Of a DNA stretch of 64,000 nucleotides, positions 15,152 to 23,212 are shown one piece after another. The stretch is from the NCBI RefSeq assembly GCF_006491595.2, contig NZ_VEVQ02000012.1, positions 79,086 to 143,085 of the forward strand, in the 5' to 3' direction. Each line of letters begins with the position of its first letter. Position 1 is the stretch's first letter. The position numbers were made by a program, and so were the translations under genes. The stretch is from Flavobacterium jejuense (lineage in GTDB: Bacteria; Bacteroidota; Bacteroidia; Flavobacteriales; Flavobacteriaceae). The notes beneath the pieces were generated by a model, which worked only from the letters and a program-made list of their open reading frames with translations, ran no database searches and was not told the origin of the DNA.

Positions 15152-16011
15152 TTTTTCTTTGATAATTGTATCATCGCTACTTTTAAAACATTCCAACACA
15201 ATTTCGCAGTATTAATATCAGGATTGAAACCAGTACTCATTTGTTCGAACGGATGGATGTAGTTTCTAAAATCTCTTAGACTATGGCTAAATTTTTTTAC
15301 ATCTTCTTGAATGAATCTTAGTTCGTATGCTACATCGATAAAATTACTCAATGACCAATCTTGATATAACCTAGATTTACCTTCTTTATCCTTTGGAGCT
15401 GCTTTAGCTTGATTAAAATCTTTTGGATTTTTAGAAGCAAAACCCAGTAAAATTCCTTCTAAAGTGCTACCTATAATAACAATAGCTGATAATGGTGCAT
15501 TTGCTTTGATATTAGCTTTTATTTCAAGAATTCTTTTGTTTAAGATATCACTTATTATTCCATCTAAATTTAATTCGAAAATTGAGATTTCATCAAACTC
15601 TTGATTAATGAAATCTTCTTCGTTTACTTCTTTTTTAGTTTCAAAATTTATTTTATCAGCTTTAGTGAATGAAATTTCTTTGCCAGTTCTAACCACTTTC
15701 CAATCATCAAAAGCCAGATATTCATTAAAAGAATTTATATGTTCATCAAGTATTTCATATCTACCAATGAAGTTTACAGGAGCAAAGAGTAATTTAATAC
15801 ATTTATCTAAATCTGGAGTACCATTGATTAAATTTAACTTGTTATCAGTATAGATCCAACGTGAAGGAAATCCTTGACTATAAATATCCTTTGAACCTAA
15901 ACTATTAAAAAAACTTACTAGTTGAGGACCTGAACGGTATTCAGTTTCTTCATTGATTAGAAGTCTTAATTTTTCGAGAGTTTTTGAATTTAATATCATT
16001 AAATTTTTCAA
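15148..16011 (-). CDS. HEPN-like abortive-infection-type protein
   Basis: 287 residues. The N-terminal part (residues 10-80, EYRSGPQLVSFFNSLGS ... IYSQGFPSRWIYTDNKL ... LNGTPDL-type) resembles the N-terminal region of Abi-family proteins. The C-terminal helical part has SLRDFRNYIHPFEQ (R249, H253), an RX3HP variant of the HEPN motif. It starts 15 bp after the DUF4365 gene and overlaps the next HEPN gene by 4 bp, so two HEPN-like proteins are made together. The exact family could not be confirmed by eye. Confidence 0.65.
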   Translation of the reverse strand: MKNLMILNSKTLEKLRLLINEETEYRSGPQLVSFFNSLGSKDIYSQGFPSRWIYTDNKLNLINGTPDLDKCIKLLFAPVNFIGRYEILDEHINSFNEYLAFDDWKVVRTGKEISFTKADKINFETKKEVNEEDFINQEFDEISIFELNLDGIISDILNKRILEIKANIKANAPLSAIVIIGSTLEGILLGFASKNPKDFNQAKAAPKDKEGKSRLYQDWSLSNFIDVAYELRFIQEDVKKFSHSLRDFRNYIHPFEQMSTGFNPDINTAKLCWNVLKVAMIQLSKKK

Positions 16012-16026
16012 TAATAAGATTATTAA

Positions 16027-18054
16027 TTATTTGTTGTTCAATCTATAAAATTTATTTTCAAAAAACTTTTTTCGCGCATTATACATATTTAAAAAACTTT
16101 CAAATCCTTTATATTCTAAATTACCTTCTAGCGGCCCTTCTTGTCTTATAGGATAAACATATGTATTAACTACAGGTACTACTCCTAATTCAAACATATA
16201 TTTAAATTGTTCTTTCAGTTTACCTTTTTTAATTTCAAATATTTTATAAAATTTCTCTAAATTATTTTTTGGAACAATAAAATTACCAATCGGAAATAAT
16301 GTCACCTGATAATGATCTACTTTATTTACATTGATATTTTTTTCAATCTCATCAAGTTTTATTAACTCGTTTCTTAACTGCTCAATCTTTTCTTTTGGAT
16401 TATTTATTTTATCATCCAATAGTTCTTGTAACATTTGATGATTTGTACCTCCATTTTTTATAAATTCTAATTGTTCTTTTAAACTTTTAATATCTATTAA
16501 TACAACTGTATCCTCTAATTCAGCAATTAATGTTTTAGCAAGTTCATATCTCTTGAGATAGTGTAAAATTTCATATTTTATTGATTTTGCAAAAATCTGA
16601 TTTTCAATATGCCCTATTTTATTAAAATAATCAAAACAAGAATCTAAATTAATAAGTATTTTTTCATAATTATCAGAGTAGTCAATAATTATAGACTCTT
16701 TAGCTAGTTTTAAAATTTCGAAAGTTGAATACTTAAGGAAATCATATTTTTGTTTGTGCATTAGAAGATAATAAAAAGCAAAGTAATTGTTTGTAGTCTT
16801 TATTTCTTCAAAAAGCCCAAAGTATTCTTGTTCAATGTTAGTAAATAATAATTGAAGTTCATCATTGATTTTTTTTCTATATTCATAATTAACAAATAGA
16901 CTTACTTCAAAAGCATTAATTCTGCATATATGTTTACTATATTGCTGGATAGCAATATTACCTTCATAAATTAGAAGTTCTGATTTTGCTCTCAATTTTA
17001 CTTGTAATGAAGCTTCAATATTTGATATTATTGAATTTATACAATCTTCAAATTCTTCAACTCTTAAATTTTCAGTTTGAAAAAGTTTCTCCTTAGCAAT
17101 TTCAATTGCACTATCTATTTTGACATGAAAGGTAATATGTTTATCAGGTTCCAGGTTTGAAATAGTACTATCATACTCTTCTTTAGTTATCATTAAGAGT
17201 AGAAGTTTAATAGATGAAATAATAAATATTAAGTGATTTTGTAATTCAATCACAAGATTCGCTTTTTCTCTTATTGCATTTTTCAAATATTTTAAGGAAG
17301 TTAAATAATCACTTTTATAATAATAAGCTAAACCTACTATCATATTGTATTTTGCAGAAAATGTACTACTATGAAGTGTTTTACTATGTAGTTCAATTAC
17401 TTTATTCCAGTTAGATTGATTAATTAGTTCGAATCCATATTTTTCTACAATTTTTATAATTTCGATTTCACTAGTTACATTATCATTGAAATCAATAATT
17501 ATATTTGATGATAAATGACTATGAGCTAATCTATCGACTAATGAACTATTGATTTTTCTAAATAACATTCCTCTTGCTAATACAACATCATATATTTTAT
17601 CTACAGCTTGTTTGTCTAACTTTTTATAAAAATTTAATGTGTGATTCTGTTGCTTTTCCCAATTTGTGTTGTTAGTTTTCAGATTAGCAATAAAATCATT
17701 TAAATACTCATAATAAAACGTATCACTTTCTACTATATAAAAACCATAAAAAGCTGGATGAGTATTGTTTATAAGATATTGAATATTTAATAATTCAAAT
17801 GATTTTGAATATGTGCCATTTTTTAGAGGTTCGTTTTTTTCTTTACTTTTTAACTGAAAATTGAAGCCAAAACCTGTTACATTGCCCTTATACTTTAATT
17901 CACAATGATAGTCAATTCCATTATCAATAACTTTTCCATCTAAAACAAATCTTTCTACATCAAATAATGGTTCAAAAATTCTTTGAGAAATTACTTCTAA
18001 TTCTTGATTTCTTGAACTTTGTGGCAGTGCCATTTCATCTAAATTGTGATTCAT
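16027..18054 (-). CDS. DUF4365 nuclease-like protein with long helical (TPR-like) C-terminus
   Basis: 675 residues. The first 130 match DUF4365: VIDNGIDYHCELK (D44, D48, E52) and FGFNFQLKSKE (Q67, K69) form a PD-(D/E)xK-like active site in its (Q)xK form. The rest (about 200-650) is a long all-helical region with repeat-like helix pairs, probably TPR-like. No signal peptide or membrane span. DUF4365 domains are commonly attached to sensing or effector modules in defence loci. It lies 28 bp after the metallopeptidase-like gene and 15 bp before the first HEPN-like gene. Confidence 0.7.
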   Translation of the reverse strand: MNHNLDEMALPQSSRNQELEVISQRIFEPLFDVERFVLDGKVIDNGIDYHCELKYKGNVTGFGFNFQLKSKEKNEPLKNGTYSKSFELLNIQYLINNTHPAFYGFYIVESDTFYYEYLNDFIANLKTNNTNWEKQQNHTLNFYKKLDKQAVDKIYDVVLARGMLFRKINSSLVDRLAHSHLSSNIIIDFNDNVTSEIEIIKIVEKYGFELINQSNWNKVIELHSKTLHSSTFSAKYNMIVGLAYYYKSDYLTSLKYLKNAIREKANLVIELQNHLIFIISSIKLLLLMITKEEYDSTISNLEPDKHITFHVKIDSAIEIAKEKLFQTENLRVEEFEDCINSIISNIEASLQVKLRAKSELLIYEGNIAIQQYSKHICRINAFEVSLFVNYEYRKKINDELQLLFTNIEQEYFGLFEEIKTTNNYFAFYYLLMHKQKYDFLKYSTFEILKLAKESIIIDYSDNYEKILINLDSCFDYFNKIGHIENQIFAKSIKYEILHYLKRYELAKTLIAELEDTVVLIDIKSLKEQLEFIKNGGTNHQMLQELLDDKINNPKEKIEQLRNELIKLDEIEKNINVNKVDHYQVTLFPIGNFIVPKNNLEKFYKIFEIKKGKLKEQFKYMFELGVVPVVNTYVYPIRQEGPLEGNLEYKGFESFLNMYNARKKFFENKFYRLNNK

Positions 18055-18082
18055 TTTAATTTAATATTATAAATTTTGTACT

Positions 18083-18823
18083 TTAAGAAAAAGTATTAGT
18101 TCGCTTCCATGCATTCAACTCATCAATAAAAACATTTAAAACAGAAATATAATCTTCATCTAAGATTGTTCTATTTTCAATCTTTACTTTTTTCCAATTG
18201 TCAAATAAATTATAAACTGTCAAAAATAATTTACTATCAATATTTTTTAACCTAAGTAGATATTTATCATAATTAAAGTTTTCATTCGGGTCGGCAATAA
18301 TCGAAACTAGTCTACCAATGTATGTATCAACGGCATTAGAGTTAATCTTGTTGAAAACTCTATAATACCTTTCTAGTTCATTTAATTCAGTTTCAGTGCA
18401 TTTAAAAACATCAAAATCAGTAATGAATTTTTCTCTTTCAAATCCTAGTTTCAAGTATATTGGTAACATTTTTGCATGGTCTAAACAGTTGCTCATATGT
18501 TCTAAAAGATTGTAGCTAAATATAAAATTTAAAAACTCATCAGACATTATTCTGTTTTTTAAGCCACCACTAATATGCAGACCGTTCAAACTTAAGTAAA
18601 CATGAAGTAATTCATGAGTAAATGATGAAGCACACAAATTGTTCTCGTCTATATAAAAGGTTACTTTTCTTGATTGTTGATATGCTGCATATTCAGATTG
18701 CAATGATTTTTTGAAACTGACTTTATAGTTTTTATTAATTTCATACCATAAAATTTGATTTCTTTTATCAATCAATTTATCTAAATGCAAATACTTCTTT
18801 TTAAAAAAAATATGTCCAAACAT
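18083..18823 (-). CDS. Putative zinc metallopeptidase (HExxH), first gene of the candidate defence operon
   Basis: 246 residues. SSFTHELLHVYLSL holds the zinc-binding HExxH motif (H70, E71, H74); a third ligand could come from the following LLEHMSNCLDH segment, but it is not clear. The rest is helical, with no signal peptide, so it acts in the cytoplasm. I do not recognise a named family. It leads a four-gene minus-strand operon with DUF4365 and two HEPN-like genes; proteases beside nuclease effectors often act as activators in immune systems. Confidence 0.6.
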   Translation of the reverse strand: MFGHIFFKKKYLHLDKLIDKRNQILWYEINKNYKVSFKKSLQSEYAAYQQSRKVTFYIDENNLCASSFTHELLHVYLSLNGLHISGGLKNRIMSDEFLNFIFSYNLLEHMSNCLDHAKMLPIYLKLGFEREKFITDFDVFKCTETELNELERYYRVFNKINSNAVDTYIGRLVSIIADPNENFNYDKYLLRLKNIDSKLFLTVYNLFDNWKKVKIENRTILDEDYISVLNVFIDELNAWKRTNTFS

Positions 18824-19146
18824 TTTTTAACTATTTTTTAATTATTATCGGCTTCATGTTTGCTCAAATATTTATTGAGTACAGATGTTTACAATAATGC
18901 CATGTGGTAACCTTAAAGTTTAGATTACCAAATTAGTAAAAATTTATGGATATTGTAGGAATACTGAATTGAGTTTTTAACAGTTTTATAATTTATGATT
19001 TGTAGTGCGTTCATGCGTTTAAAACTCACTATTTTACTATGAAACATTATTTTATATTTCATTTGCGATTTACTACAGAATGTGTAGTGTTTCGCTAATA
19101 GAATATTAGTTAAGCTTTGGCAGTAAATTGGTTTTGTTGCCGAAAC
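18824..19146. other. Intergenic region upstream of the candidate defence operon
   Basis: No gene. It must hold the promoter of the four-gene operon, but no clean TAnnTTTG box was found. Around 18884-18930 a segment (acagatgt ... ggtaaccttaaagtt) resembles the integrase-upstream relic at 4436-4475, pointing to a shared origin or regulatory sequence. Confidence 0.4.
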
Positions 19147-19767
19147 TTAATTATTCAATTCCGTATCTATGTATGATTTTAAATTGTATAATTCGATTAT
19201 ATCCTCTTGGTCTCCTTGTAATTGGGCTATTTGAATAAATGCAATATCATTAGCAAAAGACTTTTCTCCAATTAAATGTTCTAAATGTGTATAAACTGCT
19301 TCTCTAAGTTTAGGGTTTTCTTTATGGACTATGTAATTTTTGAATAGTACTTTAATTCCTAAATCGGTTGGTTTGTTTGGGTTTTCTAGTGGTATGAAAT
19401 ACATTTCGCTTATTCGTAAAGTGATGCCGTAATACTCTAGTGGTTTGTCGGTGCCGTTTTCGTATTTTTCAATATTCATCTCTGGTTGAAGGAACGCTGT
19501 TATTTTCCAACGCTCTACAACTCGAGCATGATGAACTAGTAATTCTACTTCTTTGAAAAGATAGGGGTTTCCGTTTGCTGTAATGATTATCTCTGCACCG
19601 TTTGTTTTGTTTTTGATGATGATGTCCAGGTCTTTGTTGTATTGATGTAGTATTTCGATTAGCTTGTCGAAATGGGTTTTTAGTTCGTCTTTTGGGATTT
19701 CGTTTAAGAGTAGGAAAACGAAGTTGTTTTGTTGGAAGTAGTTCCAGAAGTTGGTTATTGTTTTCAT
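19147..19767 (-). CDS. Conserved flavobacterial protein of unknown function
   Basis: 206 residues from the ATG at 19767, MKTITNFWNYFQQNNFVFLL. A longer frame from 19797 lacks any conserved-looking N-terminus and runs into a dispersed-repeat-like sequence. The product is soluble, acidic and mixed alpha/beta (GAEIIITANGNPYLFKEVEL ... WKITAFLQP). The family is familiar from flavobacterial genomes, without known function. It is downstream of the DnaC-like gene on the same strand. Confidence 0.65.
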   Translation of the reverse strand: MKTITNFWNYFQQNNFVFLLLNEIPKDELKTHFDKLIEILHQYNKDLDIIIKNKTNGAEIIITANGNPYLFKEVELLVHHARVVERWKITAFLQPEMNIEKYENGTDKPLEYYGITLRISEMYFIPLENPNKPTDLGIKVLFKNYIVHKENPKLREAVYTHLEHLIGEKSFANDIAFIQIAQLQGDQEDIIELYNLKSYIDTELNN

Positions 19768-19780
19768 GTTGTTACTTTTT

Positions 19781-19823
19781 TTAAACCCTAAGAACACAAA
19801 GGTTTACGCAATGTTCGCAAAGC
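19781..19823. repeat. Dispersed-repeat-like spacer sequence
   Basis: ttaaaccctaagaacacaaa followed by ggtttacgcaatgttcgcaa is a sequence type I recognise as widely scattered in bacterial intergenic DNA. It has no coding function here. Confidence 0.35.
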
Positions 19824-19827
19824 TTTA

Positions 19828-20451
19828 TTATCTCTTGTCGGATGTTGATTTATCATAGGCAATTAAATTTACCATCTCTCGTAATCTGGAGCGAACTCGG
19901 TTGCCGTAGTGGGTTTCTATTTCTGTGGCTGATAAGTTTGTGGTGATGTGTGTTTTTAGTTTTTTAGAGATGAATAGATCATATCGGCTTAATAGAATTT
20001 CTGCCATTACATTGCATTCGTTTCCGAAGTATTTTAAGTTATTTTCTGTTCCTAAATCGTCAAAGCAATAGGTTCTTGGTTCTGATTGGTATAGTTTACC
20101 TATGCTGTATTTATGGATTATTTGGTATCCGTCCTGGATAAATTCAAAACTTATATCTCTGCAGGGTTTTACGAAGAATTTATGTTCTGTGGCTGTTAGG
20201 TATTTCATTAAGTTCATCAATGATGTTTTTCCGCAGCCGATTGGTCCGGTTAATAGAATTCCTTTGTTGAGGTTTATTCCGTATTGAAAACAAGTTGGCT
20301 CGTCTTTTAAAAAATATGCGATTAATTTGTACACGATTGGGTAATCTGTTTCTATTATTTTGAAATGATTGCCGTATAGTTCTACGCCTTTTGCTTCGAG
20401 CTTTATTATTATTTCTGGGTAGTTGTAGTGGGATTTTATATTTTCATTCAT
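19828..20451 (-). CDS. DnaC/IstB-like AAA+ ATPase
   Basis: About 207 residues from the ATG at 20451 (MNENIKSHYNYPEI); an upstream ATG at 20493 is possible. Walker A GPIGCGKTS and Walker B CFDDLG are clear (residues 83-91 and 143-148 in the longer numbering), with sensor-type TTNLSATEIETHYGNRVRSR and an arginine-finger region. This matches DnaC-like helicase loaders carried by Bacteroidota mobile elements. Together with the Rep-like gene upstream it could support replication of the excised circle. Confidence 0.82.
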   Translation of the reverse strand: MNENIKSHYNYPEIIIKLEAKGVELYGNHFKIIETDYPIVYKLIAYFLKDEPTCFQYGINLNKGILLTGPIGCGKTSLMNLMKYLTATEHKFFVKPCRDISFEFIQDGYQIIHKYSIGKLYQSEPRTYCFDDLGTENNLKYFGNECNVMAEILLSRYDLFISKKLKTHITTNLSATEIETHYGNRVRSRLREMVNLIAYDKSTSDKR

Positions 20452-20557
20452 TTGCCTGATTTTTTGTTCGCTAAAGCGAAGTTTTTGGAACACTAATGTG
20501 CTTCGCCAGTTCGGCTAAAGCCTCGGGTGACAGATTTAACGGATTAGAACGGATTAG

Positions 20558-20581
20558 CCACCCCGCCCTTTGGGCACCTCC
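20558..20581. repeat. Dispersed-repeat-like spacer sequence (GC-rich)
   Basis: The spacer between the DnaC-like and Rep-like genes contains ccaccccgccctttgggcac, far more GC-rich than its surroundings and of a type seen scattered in many bacterial genomes. Confidence 0.35.
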
Positions 20582-20621
20582 TGAAAATAATTCGCGACAA
20601 GCTATCCAAAGGAAGGGAAGT

Positions 20622-21482
20622 TTAAAGAGGTTCTGAATAATCTTTATCGGTTGTTGTGTTGAGGTGTTTTGGTCGATTTGTTGGTGTTGTGTCGGTGTTG
20701 TGATTAAAATTAATGCTGTTTAATATCCAATTTTGTGCTGCTGCTTGCCAATCGACCATTGGTGTTTTTCCACCAACTAACCATCCATTACTTGAGAAGT
20801 AATTGAAAAACTTTTGTGCTTCTAGTTCTGGAAAGTTGTTTTCTTGGAAGTAGGATTTGACTTCTTCTAATATTGGCTTCTCGACTATGCTCGAAGTGAC
20901 GACAAACTCTTTTTCTTCTTTTTTAGCGGAACTTTTTTCTTCTTTTAAATTTTCATTTTTTAATTGAAAATTATTTATTTCTTCAAATTTTTTTGCTTGC
21001 TCGTTCAAGTTTGAAACGTTTTCAATGTTTAAATTGTTTGTATTGTTTATATAGTTTATAGAAGGTACTAGTGCTTGTTCACTACTTGTTTCATCACTAG
21101 TACAAGACTTGTTTAGAGCTTGTTCATCAACTTGTTCAAAAAGAGGTTCAATTTTTGGTTTTCTTTCGCTTTTTTGAATGGGTTTTAAATCGTCTGAAAA
21201 ATTGAATAAATACACATGACTTCCTTTGAATGGATTATAGGATGGTTCGTAGTTGATATAACCCAAACTATGCAAGTTCTTCAGACATTTATGATAGGTT
21301 GCTTTGGAACTGATTTTACTTATTCGCATTACCTCATCACGAGAAATACTGATTGGATTTTTAAAGCGATTGCAATTCCAGAATTGGAATAAAGCAATGT
21401 ATAAACTCACGTGTGTTGGATTAAGTGTTTTGTCTATTGCTACTTTTTCGAAAAAGCCGGTTAGGTGTTTTATGTAGTTCAT
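20622..21482 (-). CDS. Rep-like winged-helix replication protein
   Basis: 286 residues. The N-terminal 110 residues look like a winged-helix domain (NPTHVSLYIALFQFWNCNRF ... SRDEVMRISKISSKATYHKC ... LGYINYEPSYNP), as in replication initiators and primosomal DnaD-like proteins of Bacteroidota elements. A long low-complexity Asn/Glu/Lys-rich linker follows, then a conserved C-terminal segment (VKSYFQENNFPELEAQKFFN ... WLVGGKTPMVDWQAAAQNWI) seen in DnaD-like and Rep proteins. A dispersed repeat (20877-20900) is translated in frame inside the linker. Confidence 0.75.
   Translation of the reverse strand: MNYIKHLTGFFEKVAIDKTLNPTHVSLYIALFQFWNCNRFKNPISISRDEVMRISKISSKATYHKCLKNLHSLGYINYEPSYNPFKGSHVYLFNFSDDLKPIQKSERKPKIEPLFEQVDEQALNKSCTSDETSSEQALVPSINYINNTNNLNIENVSNLNEQAKKFEEINNFQLKNENLKEEKSSAKKEEKEFVVTSSIVEKPILEEVKSYFQENNFPELEAQKFFNYFSSNGWLVGGKTPMVDWQAAAQNWILNSINFNHNTDTTPTNRPKHLNTTTDKDYSEPL
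20877..20900. repeat. Dispersed palindromic repeat inside the Rep-like gene
   Basis: cttctcgactatgctcgaag, continuing to 20900, is an imperfect palindrome of a well-known scattered type. It is read in frame (minus strand) as part of the linker VVTSSIVEKP. Confidence 0.5.
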
Positions 21483-21487
21483 TTTGC

Positions 21488-21560
21488 TAGTGATTAGTAA
21501 TTAGTGAAGAGTGAGTAGTGAAGAGTGAGTAGAAAAGATTGCTTCGTTCCTCGCAATGAC
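21488..21560. repeat. Tandem-like tract plus dispersed repeat between Rep-like and Xis-like genes
   Basis: 21488-21532 is a tract of agtgattagtaattagtgaa-type words, and 21537-21560 is gattgcttcgttcctcgcaa plus tgac, a scattered bacterial repeat type. The first word type also fills the loop of stem-loop 4 at 11175-11205. Confidence 0.5.
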
Positions 21561-21561
21561 A

Positions 21562-21849
21562 TTACTTGAACAGGGTTGGAACTGCATTTACTTTATTTCC
21601 GTTTAGGAGTTTTTCGATGTCTGAATTGTCATAATACATGATGCCACCAACTTTAGTATATGTTAGTGTTCCGTTGATGCGAAGGTTTTGTAATGTTCCT
21701 GGAGAAATGTTTAACAGTTTTCTGACTTCTTTGGATTTGAGCCACTGTTTTGCTTGTTGCGGTTTTGAATGAATGATTTCTTTTAAATCATTTAGAAGAA
21801 GACTACGAAATTCGTTTAAGTCTTCGCGTGTGATAACTTCGATTGCCAT
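21562..21849 (-). CDS. Excisionase-like helix-turn-helix protein
   Basis: 95 residues with a MerR/HTH_17-type domain: WLKSKEVRKLLNISPGTLQN followed by the wing GTLTYTKVGGIMYYDNSDIE. This is the small Xis-like protein usually found at the head of Bacteroidota element control regions. It is upstream of the Rep-like and DnaC-like genes on the same strand, and repeats around acacaagtt flank its upstream region. Confidence 0.82.
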   Translation of the reverse strand: MAIEVITREDLNEFRSLLLNDLKEIIHSKPQQAKQWLKSKEVRKLLNISPGTLQNLRINGTLTYTKVGGIMYYDNSDIEKLLNGNKVNAVPTLFK

Positions 21850-22066
21850 AACTTGTGTTTTAAATTGTTATATTTTACCGATTAACACCCAAAATGACCT
21901 TAATAAATCGGTCTTTTTTCCTTTCTTCTTCAAAATAAAAATAAAACGTAACAATGGTTATGCTTGATTTTTCTTTATTGAATAAAGAAAAATAGCCTCA
22001 ATTTCTTTAAGGCAATTTTGAATATTAATCGGTAATACAAATTTGTGAAGTTTGATTGATTTTATT

Positions 22067-22090
22067 TCACAACCTAAACACAAGTTGTGT
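22067..22090. repeat. 24-bp repeat, copy 1
   Basis: tcacaacctaaacacaagtt followed by gtgt; the ends (cacaac/gttgtg) form a small inverted repeat. It differs at one position from 22211-22234. Confidence 0.6.
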
Positions 22091-22210
22091 ACGATTTTTT
22101 ATTAAAATAGTACAAAGCACTTTGTTTTCTAGCTTTATTGAATTGAATGCCTTTCAGCTTTAAAATTCAATTTGGGAAATTAGGTGAAAATCATGGGTTT
22201 TTAAGCTGAT

Positions 22211-22234
22211 TCACAACCTGAACACAAGTTGTGT
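22211..22234. repeat. 24-bp repeat, copy 2
   Basis: tcacaacctgaacacaagtt followed by gtgt, 144 bp after copy 1, about 30 bp from the end of rteC. Candidate operator or iteron. Confidence 0.6.
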
Positions 22235-22265
22235 GTTTTTGGAAAATATTTATCTGTAAAAAAGG

Positions 22266-23111
22266 TTATTTACTTTCATTTTCTTCTGCTAGAATTTGCT
22301 TTTCTAGCACTTCTGAAAGTTGATTGATGAATTTGGAACGACCTGTTTTTCTGTTTTTGATATCAATGTAAAAACGATAAATATTTTCTTCAATATCTTG
22401 ATTGAAAATTTTACCAAAGAATAAAGCTAATTCCTTAATATCAGTGCTGCCGTTGTTAATTTTTTTGGAATGGTGTAAGGCATAAATTAATTCGATTAAA
22501 TCAATTTTATTACCAGTCCAATTAATTGTTTGTTGTATGGACGGATGAACTATAGAACTATTGTTTTCTAACTGTTCTATTTTATTTTCTAGATAATTGG
22601 TCAATATATCATTAGCAATCATCACAGCCATATTGTAATCATGCGTAGTACATAATTTTATATCGTAATTGATTAGAGAACAATCTCTTTTTAAAATATT
22701 AGCATCACAATTTCTCAAGAAATAAATATTGTCTTTATGTGAAGCTCTTACTCTATAATATTCATAGAACTTTCTGTTTTTATTGGTGTTTTCTTGAATT
22801 GAGTTTAAAGCATCTTCATAAAATTTAATCTTATTCTTTTTTGAAGTTGGTAAGTTCGTTTCTATACTTAAAACCGTTTTGTAGTAGATAAGTTTAGATA
22901 TAAATATAGGTTTCAAGTCTTTGAAAAAATATATTTCTTCTTCTGGAGAACTAAATTTATGTTTTTTTAGCCATTTGAATAGTTCCTTACTTCTAGTTTC
23001 AATTAATTCAGTGACTTTATTTGCAATAACAATACTGTCTGAATTTGTAGTTTTAATGTTTTGATACTCCTTTTCAAATTCACTAAAAAAATTCAGACAA
23101 TACTCATTCAT
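22266..23111 (-). CDS. rteC: RteC-family element regulator
   Basis: 281 residues with the RteC family pattern (ELFKWLKKHKFSSPEEEIYFFKDLKP split over residues 42-66; YYRVRASHKDNIYFLRN; the C-terminal WTGNKIDLIELIYALHHSKK and RKTGRSKFINQL). In the conjugative transposon CTnDOT, RteC activates the excision operon. Its position next to the Xis-like gene suggests the same control role in this island. Confidence 0.88.
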   Translation of the reverse strand: MNEYCLNFFSEFEKEYQNIKTTNSDSIVIANKVTELIETRSKELFKWLKKHKFSSPEEEIYFFKDLKPIFISKLIYYKTVLSIETNLPTSKKNKIKFYEDALNSIQENTNKNRKFYEYYRVRASHKDNIYFLRNCDANILKRDCSLINYDIKLCTTHDYNMAVMIANDILTNYLENKIEQLENNSSIVHPSIQQTINWTGNKIDLIELIYALHHSKKINNGSTDIKELALFFGKIFNQDIEENIYRFYIDIKNRKTGRSKFINQLSEVLEKQILAEENESK

Positions 23112-23212
23112 TTTAATACAATTTGGGTTAGTTTGTATAAAACTTCATTGTGTTAAAAATATTGTTAAAATAGCTAATTATTTTTAGTTGTTTGAATAAA
23201 TAAATTTGTGTT

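Larger units (their letters stand above)
21850..22265. other. Intergenic control region between the Xis-like gene and rteC
   Basis: No gene. It contains an accgatta/taaatcggt inverted pair (about 21878-21912) with a further aatcggta at about 22028, and two 24-bp near-identical repeats (22067 and 22211). This looks like the regulatory region for the element's excision/replication genes. Confidence 0.45.
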
